From Ptiloglossa arizonensis (Eukaryota > Arthropoda > Insecta > Hymenoptera > Colletidae): a stretch of DNA of 64,000 nt. The DNA lies in NCBI RefSeq assembly GCF_051014685.1, contig NW_027478417.1:682001-746000 (forward strand), in the 5' to 3' direction. Below the pieces are notes generated by a model. The model saw nothing but the letters and a program-made list of their open reading frames with translations, had not been told where the DNA came from and did not search any database. Shown in pieces: positions 1 through 7,210 of this stretch. A program made the translations under genes and the position numbers. How positions within the stretch are numbered: the stretch's first letter is position 1; each line of letters opens with the position of its first letter.

Positions 1-59
1 AGGTCCTGCGCTGCACGGCAGTGGTTGAGGTTGGCCTGCAGGAGGAGGCGGGGAGCCAT
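1..59 (-). CDS. Retrotransposon ORF2, APE endonuclease N-terminus (partial)
   Basis: Only 19 complete codons are present, reading MAPRLLLQANLNHCRAAQD from the ATG at 59-57, before the sequence leaves the window. The stretch LQANLNHCRAAQDL is the expected first beta strand of an R1-clade apurinic-endonuclease-like domain, in which the N of the QxNL motif is a catalytic/metal-site residue. In the family this domain nicks target DNA and is followed by reverse transcriptase and a C-terminal zinc finger. The start shares its A with the last base of the ORF1 stop (TAATG), implying coupled termination-reinitiation. Nothing can be said about whether the rest is intact. Confidence 0.85.
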   Translation of the reverse strand, partial: MAPRLLLQANLNHCRAAQD

Positions 60-2056
60 TATTTGATGGCCTCCTCACCGCCTCCTGGTGGCACCTCCGT
101 GAGGACGGCGGCGGGGCCGATGTCCACCTCCATCGCAGACACCAACGCCGTCACCGCCTCCGACCTCTTCCTTGCGGCCGTCGCGTCGGTCGCGGCCAGG
201 TCCGCGGGCGCCGCGGCGCTCGCAGCTGGGGCCGCTCTCACCGGCGCCGGGAGCGGCCCCGGCGCCCCCCTCCTCTGCCCTCGTCGGGATGGGGGGGTAC
301 ATTGCTTCCCCCCCATTCGGTGCGCGGCGGGTCTCCCCATGTCCGCACACAGCGGGCACTTGGGGGCCGCCGCGCAGTGGCTCGCGCGGTGGCCTTCGGC
401 ACCGCAGCGGTAACAAGCACTGCTGCGGTCCACCGCGGAGGTGCACCGCTGCCTGACATGGCCCGTCTCCAGGCAGCGGTAGCACTGGAGTGGGCGTTGG
501 GCGAGGACCTCGATCCTCGCCGACACCCACCCCACCACGATCCTCCCGACTGCTTCTAACTTCCGGGCAGCCGGAAGAGGGCACCGTGCCCACACCGCTC
601 CCAGGCCGGAGGAGGACCGCCGGACCTCCCCGGTCCGGATGTCCCCCTCAGAGCAGCCACCGGCCTGGGCCAGCGCCCTGGCCACCTCCTCCCGGGTGAC
701 CGAGTCGTCCAGCCCACAAACGCGCAGCTCCGCGCTCTTTGTGGGCCGGGCGACCCTGACACCCCGGGGTGCCAAGGCCTCGCCCAGCTTTTCGGCCAGT
801 CGGTCCGCCCTGGCTGCGTTGTCGGGGCCGCTCACGCGCAGCATGAGCGCCCCCGTCACCGCCCATCTCGGGCGGACCGACTCGATGGCGAGTGCGGCCA
901 AGGATATCTTTTCCTTGGCCGCCGCCATCACCTCCCCGTAGGAGACGCCCCCCCCCTCCGGGACGGTCAGCATGACTGCTGCCGTTGAAGGGGGGCGTCC
1001 CAGACGGGGCTTCGCCCTCCCCGCCTTTCCGTCCCTCTTCGGGGCAACCGGCGGGGGAGGCGGCGGCACCCGGGCCGCCCTCCTCGCCGTCCTTCCCGCC
1101 CTTCGGCCAAGGACCTCGGTCCACAAGGGACCGGATGGGGGCGGCGGCGGAGGCATTTGTGCCCCCGCCGTCTCCCCCACCACGGCACCCTTGCCCTTCG
1201 TCTTTGCCGCAGGGCCCGGAACCGCGATGGTCCCCCCCTGCGGTCCCCCGCCCCTCGGTTGTTTCCCGGGCCCGGTCCTCCGTCCCGCCGGCGCTCCGTC
1301 CTTGGGGCGAAGCGCCGCCCGTATTTCCCTCCGGATGACGGCCATCATGGCCGCCATCTTGGCGTCCATGAGGAGCTCGATGCTCCTCGTGGACGCCGCT
1401 GGCGTGGGGGGAGCTCCCGCTTTCCCTCCCCCACACGTGCATACGCCCGTCGGCCCCGGATGAGGGCGCCTCCTAAGGGCGTCCGATTCCCTCCGCAAGC
1501 AGTCCAGCTCGTCCTGCAGCTTCTCCACACGCTGCCTTAGCTGGGCGTTCGTGCACTCCAAGGCAGCTGGTACACGGCGTCCCAGCTCCTGGAGAGCCCT
1601 CCGCGCCTCCGTCGCGGCCTGGCCAACCGACCTCGCGGAGGCTGTAGTCAGCCCCCGCGAGGTGGTGGCCACCTTCTCAATAGACCTCAGGGACGAGGCA
1701 ATACGGGCCGATACATGGGCCGTATCCTCGTCCCTGAGGTCCTCCTCCCCGTCGGTCACCGTGAGCAACGGTGGAGCAGCGGACGTGGACGGATCTTCCT
1801 CCGTCCTCCGCCCCTCCACCGTCCTGCGCCTCTTTACGCCCGCGGCGCTGGTCGCGGACGCCAGGGACGAGACCGACGCCGTCTCGTCCCCCTCCTCGAA
1901 CGGCGCCGGGTGGGGCACGAGTGCCCCCTCCGTCGCCACCCCTCGCGCCACGCGCACCGTCCCCCCTCCCCCTTTTTTTTTTTTTTGAGTTTGTTTTATC
2001 CATTTTGGATCCCACGAGTAGGTCGGAACGTAAGTCGACCCGGGCAGAGCCGCCAT
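59..2056 (-). CDS. Retrotransposon ORF1, Gag-like nucleic-acid-binding protein
   Basis: A 665-codon intact frame. In the family this protein packages element RNA into the RNP and directs it to the nucleus. Order of parts: a basic, low-complexity N-terminus with a lysine run encoded by an A14 tract (about residues 25-28); a predicted coiled coil at about 171-197 (LRQRVEKLQDELDCLRRE); proline-rich stretches in the middle; a conserved Gag core at about 365-524; then zinc knuckles at 525-538 (CYRCLETGHVRQRC), 548-561 (CYRCGAEGHRASHC) and 567-586 (CX2CX8HX6C). A 79-residue Ala/Pro-rich tail follows. The ATG at 2056 is the first in frame. Another frame opens at an ATG at 2135 and would join this one if a single base were skipped in the A14 tract, so the true N-terminus is not certain. 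The stop TAA overlaps the ORF2 ATG. Confidence 0.88.
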   Translation of the reverse strand: MAALPGSTYVPTYSWDPKWIKQTQKKKKGGGGTVRVARGVATEGALVPHPAPFEEGDETASVSSLASATSAAGVKRRRTVEGRRTEEDPSTSAAPPLLTVTDGEEDLRDEDTAHVSARIASSLRSIEKVATTSRGLTTASARSVGQAATEARRALQELGRRVPAALECTNAQLRQRVEKLQDELDCLRRESDALRRRPHPGPTGVCTCGGGKAGAPPTPAASTRSIELLMDAKMAAMMAVIRREIRAALRPKDGAPAGRRTGPGKQPRGGGPQGGTIAVPGPAAKTKGKGAVVGETAGAQMPPPPPPSGPLWTEVLGRRAGRTARRAARVPPPPPPVAPKRDGKAGRAKPRLGRPPSTAAVMLTVPEGGGVSYGEVMAAAKEKISLAALAIESVRPRWAVTGALMLRVSGPDNAARADRLAEKLGEALAPRGVRVARPTKSAELRVCGLDDSVTREEVARALAQAGGCSEGDIRTGEVRRSSSGLGAVWARCPLPAARKLEAVGRIVVGWVSARIEVLAQRPLQCYRCLETGHVRQRCTSAVDRSSACYRCGAEGHRASHCAAAPKCPLCADMGRPAAHRMGGKQCTPPSRRGQRRGAPGPLPAPVRAAPAASAAAPADLAATDATAARKRSEAVTALVSAMEVDIGPAAVLTEVPPGGGEEAIK

Positions 2057-2396
2057 ACCCGGGCAGGCCTAAATACTCCGGGGGGTCGGCAGGTACCCCG
2101 GAGTTGGCCGCTTGGGATTGGGGCCTCCCCCCCAACCACGCATCCCATCACCGCGCACCGCAGCTTAGGATTGGAGGGCAATTTATAGAGTTACCATCCT
2201 CGCGGCCCGGGCGGTAAAGCCAAGGCCCCCGTCCCTCCTGCCGTCACGTACCACTGTCAAAGCCAAAAGAGGAATTGGGAGTGGGTCGTTGCGACGACCA
2301 ACAGGAGTCTTACGGTGTGGTTTGGCATCGGGCACCTCGGGTTTGCCAGTCCCGTACTGTAGCAAAAAGCTACAGCCCCTGAGGGATCCCCTCGAA
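2057..2396 (-). promoter_or_regulatory. Retrotransposon 5' UTR / internal promoter region
   Basis: About 340 bp between the presumed 5' end of the element and the ORF1 ATG. On the minus strand it starts with a GGGGATCCC-containing self-complementary stretch, then a perfect 7-bp stem with a five-T loop (2375-2357). It later contains CTATAAATT (near 2182), which may be incidental. Non-LTR elements of this type carry their promoter inside the 5' UTR. That role is inferred from position only; no defined promoter motif was recognised. Confidence 0.55.
2357..2375 (-). other. Perfect hairpin near the element 5' end
   Basis: On the minus strand CTGTAGC-TTTTT-GCTACAG forms a perfect 7-bp stem with a five-base loop, about 20 bases inside the presumed 5' end. 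A GGGATCCC palindrome (about 2384-2391) lies just outside it. Structured 5' leaders are common in R1-type transcripts. Function here (RNA processing, translation or a template-jump signal) is unknown. Confidence 0.6.
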
Positions 2397-2497
2397 ACTT
2401 AGACTCACATCGAACAAAATCCACCTACGATTCCCTTCTTCTCTTCTTCTCTTCTACAAACACCTCCAATCCCCGAACACATTATCTTCCTTCTAAC
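2397..2497 (-). other. Intron sequence between first exon and retrotransposon
   Basis: About 100 bp separate the likely splice donor of the PH-domain gene from the retrotransposon 5' end. It is AT-richer than either neighbour. The outspread-like reading frame continues into it (as [10 protein letters not shown] and onward) to a stop at 2405 but loses all family similarity, as expected for read-through into an intron. No other feature is visible. Confidence 0.6.
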
Positions 2498-2791
2498 CCT
2501 TGTGTGTTCGTCCACCGAGTACGTTAGCTCCCCGTCGTCGTACAGATCGAACCATCTTCTCTGCCACCTCTTGGTCCGATTCAGGGGATTCGAGAAGTCC
2601 CAGCCGGGGGCGACGAACAGGTATCCGCATTTTGAAATCTTCCTCGTGGCCCTGTTACATTCCAGAGCCTCCGCGCTGTGCTCCTCCTTCTGCTTGAAGC
2701 AGCTGCTGCACTTGCTCTTGTTGAATATGTTCGGCGCGAACTTCCTGCACTCGGCGCCGGTGCCACGGACGCCCGCCGTGCCGCCCGACAT
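2498..2791 (-). CDS. osp: First coding exon of outspread/MPRIP-family PH-domain gene
   Basis: Codons 1-98 carry the N-terminal signature of the outspread / myosin phosphatase Rho-interacting protein family: [19 protein letters not shown] at residues 15-33, then the start of a PH domain at about 54-98 ([31 protein letters not shown]). Family members are actin- and RhoA/myosin-phosphatase-associated scaffolds with further PH and coiled-coil regions, so most of the protein must lie in later exons, at lower coordinates or off the window. The ATG at 2791-2789 is the natural start, because the conserved block begins only 14 residues later. Two phase-0 splice donors fit: AGG|GTTAGA after residue 98 (exon end 2498), or TCG|GTGGAC after residue 92 (exon end 2516). 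Homologs continue DEH-P, so the last few residues are doubtful. The symbol is by homology to the Drosophila gene. Confidence 0.85.
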
Positions 2792-3203
2792 CGCGACACG
2801 TGCGAATTAACCGCGACGACCGGACAGCATCGTTCGCCTCTCGTCCCCTTCCCTTCGTCCGCCGTTACGAACCACGGCAAGCTTCTCCGCGTGTTCGATT
2901 CCTCTTCTTCCGCTGTTGCGCCCGTCCCGGAACAACAAGTTTTATTTACGCGCGATTTCGTTCCGTTGATACGTGCATATGATACGCGCGGACGCGTCAC
3001 CGAGTAGTCGCCGGCCAGTCTTCGTGCCCGTTACATTAACGGATCGAGTTAACAGGATTTCGTATTCTCGTTCCGAGCAAGGATCACACTTCGGGTATTC
3101 GTTCCTTTTTACTCGGTGACGTCGGCGAGAATCTCGCGATATATCGATTCCCGCTACCGCGATCGAATGGAACGCGCCAATTTGTCGAAAGTACCGCGTA
3201 TCG
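2792..3203 (-). promoter_or_regulatory. 5' UTR / proximal upstream region of the osp-like gene
   Basis: Unique, CpG-rich sequence directly upstream of the exon. The start codon context on the minus strand is GTCGCG-ATG-TCG, and a CACGTG E-box lies at about 2796-2801. There is no long conserved frame and no repeat. It probably holds 5' UTR and possibly a promoter, but no transcription start can be placed from sequence alone. Confidence 0.4.
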
Positions 3204-3261
3204 CGATAATCCGATAATCCGATAATCCGATAATCCGATAATCCGATAATCCGATAATCCG
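3204..3261. repeat. Microsatellite (CCGATAAT)n, about seven copies
   Basis: Six perfect copies of the 8-mer CCGATAAT run from 3211 to 3258. They are preceded by a copy lacking its first C (CGATAAT, 3204-3210) and followed by a partial CCG. The tract is flanked by single-copy CpG-rich sequence. Read on the minus strand, ATTATCGG offers repeated GATA-type cores (TTATCG), though that may be incidental. Confidence 0.95.
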
Positions 3262-3516
3262 CGGGGCACTTCCGCCCAGCGTGTTCCGTCCCGCTTTTTG
3301 TTTACACGACCGGGACGAGTATACGAGACAAGGACTCGTCGGAATTTCGTAATGAATACATAATGAATACGCGAGCGCGTCGCGCGTCGCGCGTGTTTAC
3401 GATGTGTTTATGTCACGAGGACGGAAGGGAAACACGCGCGTATACGATGCTGTTGTCAACATCGACGCGATTCGTTCGCGAAACGATCGTTCCGAATCCG
3501 ATAGCAGGTGACTGTT
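3262..3516. other. Unique CpG-rich upstream sequence
   Basis: About 255 bp between the microsatellite and the tandem duplication, dense in CpG and short CGCG palindromes. Only short chance frames cross it. No gene, RNA or repeat is recognised. Confidence 0.5.
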
Positions 3517-3645
3517 CTCTGTCCTTGTTTTCCGCCGTTCGTTCGCCCGTGCCCCGCGGTCCGTGTTTCTTGTTGACAATCTTTTCTCCGTGACCTGCTC
3601 CGAAAGAGCACGTGGATCGAACGCGACACTCCGAATCACACGAAG

Positions 3646-3655
3646 CTATTTATAG
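3646..3655 (-). promoter_or_regulatory. Candidate TATA box, copy 1
   Basis: Read on the minus strand this is CTATAAATAG, a near-ideal TATA box directed toward the osp-like exon 855 bp away. No convincing initiator was seen about 30 bp downstream. It is retained in both copies of the duplication. It could also be chance in a 650-bp region, so confidence is low. Confidence 0.3.
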
Positions 3656-3955
3656 ACACACCCGCGTGCACCCGTAGTTAACGTGTCGCAGCACCGTTCA
3701 CCGATGAACTCTCGATTGTTCAACGAATCGAATCGAACCCTCGTACGCACGTGCGTGCGATTCGCGTGTACGGGTCTTACCTTTTTAATGCGAACAACAC
3801 AACGTCCCGATACGCACCACACCGTCCTTCTCCTGTCCTTGTTTTCCGCCGTTCGCTCGTGCCCCGCGGTCCGTGTTTCTTGTTGACAATCTTTTCTCCG
3901 TGACCTGCTCCGAAAGAGCACGTGGATCAAACGCGACACTCCGAATCACACGAAG

Positions 3956-3965
3956 CTATTTATAG
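3956..3965 (-). promoter_or_regulatory. Candidate TATA box, copy 2
   Basis: An identical CTATAAATAG lies 310 bp upstream of copy 1 in the same tandem duplication, with the same flanks (GCTATTTATAGACACACCC on the plus strand). If copy 1 is a real core promoter, this would be a duplicate upstream start site. Confidence 0.25.
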
Positions 3966-6299
3966 ACACACCCGCGTGCACCCGTAGTTAACGTGTCACA
4001 GCACAGTTCACCGATGATCTCTCGATTGTTCAACGAATCAAAACCCTCGTACGCACGTGCGTGCGGTTCGCGTGTACGGGTCCTACCTTTTCAATGCGAA
4101 CAACACAACACAACGTCAACACAACGTCCGGCCGTCCCGACACGCCGCACACGTCCGTCTCCGTCGGCTGCCGGCGCACGACCGAGTATCAGACTTGCGA
4201 AAATTTTGATCGTTTCTCAACCTTTCCTTAACTTCAAAGTCCCATATCTCGCGAACGGTTTGACGAACTCGAATAATTCCTGTTGAATCTGAAAGCAGAC
4301 ACTCGCCCGATTACAACGGTATGTGTATTTTTGCCCTAGACCATAGTAGTTAATGGTTCCGAGTATCAGATTCCGAAAATTTTGATGGTTTCTCAACCAT
4401 TCTTTAACTTCAAACTCCCATATCTCGCGAACGGATTGACGAACTCGAGAAATTCCTGTTGCATCTGAAAGTAGAAACTTGTCCGATTACAAAGGTGTGT
4501 GTACTTTTCCCCAAGGCCATTCCAGTTATTTGTTTCGAGTATCAGACTTGCGAAAATTTTGATCGTTTCTCAACCATTCCTTAACTTCAAACTCCCATAT
4601 CTCGCGAGCGGATTGACGAACTCGAGAAATTCTGGTTGCATCTGGAAGTAGAAACTCGCCCGATTACAAGGGTATGTGAATTTTTCCCCTAGGCCATTGT
4701 AGTTATTGGTTTCGAAGATGAGACTTGCAAAAATTTTGATGGTTTCTCAACCGTTCCTTAACTTCAAACTCCCATATCTCGCGAACGGATTGACAAACTC
4801 GAGAAATTCCTGTTGCATCTGAAAGCAGAAACTCGCCCGATTACAACAGTATTTGTATTTTTCCCCTAGGCCACTGTAGTTATCGCTTTCGAGTATCAGA
4901 CTTGCGAAAACTTTGATGGTTTCTCAACCATTCCTTAACGTCAAGCTACCATATCTCGCGAACGGATTGACGAACTCGAGAAATTCCTGTTGTATCTGAA
5001 AGTAGAAACTCGCCCGATTACAATGGTGTGTGTACTTTTCCCCTAGGCCATTCCAGATATTGGTTTCGAGTATCAGATCTGCGAAAATTTTGATGGTTTC
5101 TCAACCATTCCTTAACTTCAAACTCCCATATCTCGCGAACGGATTGACGAACTCGAGAAATTCCTGTTGCATCTGAAAGCAGAAACTCGCCCGATTACAA
5201 CGGTATGTGTATTTTTGCCCTAGGCCATAGTAGTTACTGATTTCGAGTATCAGACTCGCGAAAATTTTTATGGTTTCTCAACCATTCCTTAACTTCAAAC
5301 TCCCATATCTCGCAAACCGATTGACGAACTCGAGAAATTCCCGTTGCAACTGAAAGTAGAAACTCGCCCGATTACAATGGCGTGTGTACTTTTCCCCTAG
5401 GCCATTCCAGTTATTGGTTTCGTGTATCAGACTTGCGAAATTTTTGATTGTTTCTCAACCATTCCTTAGCTTCAAACTCCCATATCTCGCGAACGGATAG
5501 ACGAACTCGAGAAGTTCCTATTGCATCTGAAGGCAGAAACTCGCCCGATTACAATGGTGTGTGTACTTTTCCCCTAGGCCATTCCAGTTATTGGTTTCGA
5601 GTATAAGACTTGCGAAAATTTTAATGGACTCTCAATCATTCCTTAAATTCAAACTCCCATATCTCGCGAACCGGTTGAAGAACTCGACAAATTCCTATTG
5701 CATCTGAAAGTTGAAACTCGCCCGATTACAACGGTATGTGTATTTTTGCTCTAGACCATAGTAGTTATTGGTTTCGAGTATCAGACTTGCGAAAATTTTG
5801 ATCGTTTCTCAACCATACCTTAACTTCAAAATCCCATATCTCGCGAACGGATTGACGAACTCGAGTAATTCCTGTTGAATCTGAAAGCAGACACACGCCC
5901 GATTACAATGGTGTGTGTAATTTTCCCCTAGGCCATTCCAGTTATTGGTTTCGAGTATCAGACTTGCGAAAATTTTGATGGCTTCTCAACCATTCTTTAA
6001 TTTCAAACTCGCATATCTCGCGACAGGATTGACGAACTCGAGAAATTCCTGTTGCACCTGAAAGTAGAAACTCGCCCGATTAAAATGGTGTGTGTACTTT
6101 TCCCCTAGGCCATTCCAGTTATTGGTTTCGAGTATCAGACTTGCGAAAATTTTGATGGTTTCTCAACCATTCCTTAACTTCAAACTCCAATATCTCGCGA
6201 ACGGATTGACGAACTCGAGAAATTCCTGTTGCATCTGAAAGTAGAAACTTGCCCGATTACAACGGTGTGTGTACTTTTCCCCAAGGCCATTCCAGTTAT

Positions 6300-7210
6300 T
6301 GGTTTCGAGTATCAGACTTGCGAAAATTTTGATCTTTTCTCAACCATTCCTTAACTTCAAACTCCAATATCTCGCGAACGGATTGACGAACTCGAGTAAT
6401 TCCTGTTGAATCTGAAAGCAGACACTCGCCCGATTACAACGGTATGTGTATTTTTGCCCTAGACCATAGTAGTTAATGGTTCCGAGTATCAGATTCCGCA
6501 AATTTTGATGGTTTCTCAACCATTCCATAACTTCAAACTCCCATATCTCGCGAGCGGATTGACGAACACGACAAATTCCTGTTGCACCTGAAAGTAGAAG
6601 CTCGCCCGATTACAACGGTATTTGAATTTTTCCCCTAGGCCATTATAGTTATTGGTTTCGAGTATCAGACTTGCGAAAATTTTGATGGTTTCTCAACCAT
6701 TCCTTAACTTCAAGCTACCATATCTCGCGAACGGATTGACGAACTCGAGAAATTCCTGTTGTATCTGAAAGTAGAAACTCGCCCGATTACAATGGTGTGT
6801 GTACTTTTCCCCTAGGCCATTCCAGTTATTGGTTTCGAGTATCAGATTTGCGAAAATTTTGATGGTTTCTCAACCATTCCTTAACTTCAAACTCCCATAT
6901 CTCGCGAACGGATTGACGAAGTCGAGAAATTCCTGTTGCATCTGAAAGCAGAAACTCGCCCGATTACAACGGTATGTGTATTTTTGCCCTAGGCCATAGT
7001 AGTTACTGATTTCGAGTATCAGACTCGCGAAAATTGTTATGGTTTCTCAACCATTCCTTAACATCAAATTCCCATATCTCGCGAACGGATTGAGGTAATC
7101 GAGAAGTTCCTGTTGCATCTGAAAGTAGAAACTCGCCCGATTACAACAGTATGTGTATTTTTCCCCTTGGCCATTGTAGTTATTGGTTTCGAGTATCAGA
7201 CTTGCGAAAA
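6300..7210. repeat. Satellite sub-block repeated at 9831-10741 (offset 3,531)
   Basis: About five monomers share diagnostic variants with 9831-10741 at an exact 3,531-bp offset. Examples are GGTATTTGAATTTTTCCCC (near 6616 and 10147) and the unusual TTGAGGTAATCGAG (near 7090 and 10621). Small differences (AACACGAC against AACTCGAG; CTCGCG against CTCAGG) show it is not brand new. Similarity fades after 7215. Confidence 0.8.

Larger units (their letters stand above)
1..2396 (-). mobile_element. R1-clade non-LTR retrotransposon, 5' portion
   Basis: On the minus strand this reads as a 5' UTR (about 2396-2057), an uninterrupted Gag-like ORF1 (2056-59) and the start of ORF2 (59 to the window edge). 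The clade call rests on three things: C-terminal knuckles of the CCHC, CCHC, CX2CX8HX6C pattern typical of R1-type ORF1; an ORF2 opening with LQANLNHCRAAQDL, the usual first strand of R1-clade APE endonucleases; and a bicistronic TAATG junction. ORF1 has no stop or visible frameshift, so the copy looks young. The segment is far more GC-rich than the satellites. The 5' limit near 2396 is a guess: it is where the GC-rich self-complementary sequence gives way to AT-richer intron-like sequence. The reverse transcriptase, 3' end and any target-site duplication lie outside the window, so target specificity (28S, telomeric repeat or other) cannot be told. Confidence 0.9.
3517..4165. repeat. Two-copy direct tandem duplication, about 310-335 bp each
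   Basis: Copy 1 spans about 3517-3830 and copy 2 about 3831-4165. They align at an offset of 314, falling to 310 after a 4-bp deletion in copy 2 (GTTCGTTCGCCCGTG against GTTCGCTCGTG). Long stretches are identical, for example around CGAAAGAGCACGTGGATC (3601 and 3911) and CACCCGTAGTTAACGTGTC. Copy 2 also has a roughly 28-bp insertion of ACAAC-type short repeats near its end (about 4104-4131). Scattered substitutions show it is older than the satellite duplications. It lies directly against the start of the 177-bp satellite. Confidence 0.9.

Noticed and set aside
21..1988. Several plus- and minus-strand frames overlapping the retrotransposon
   Set aside because: GC-rich shadow frames of ORF1 without motifs. 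Only the 59-2056 minus frame carries zinc knuckles and Gag-like sequence.
2183..2365. 60-codon minus-strand frame upstream of ORF1
   Set aside because: Lies in the element 5' UTR, has no recognisable motif, and may be chance in GC-rich sequence.
3084..3269. Minus-strand 61-codon frame with LSDYRIIG repeats
   Set aside because: It is the translation of the CCGATAAT microsatellite and has no other support.
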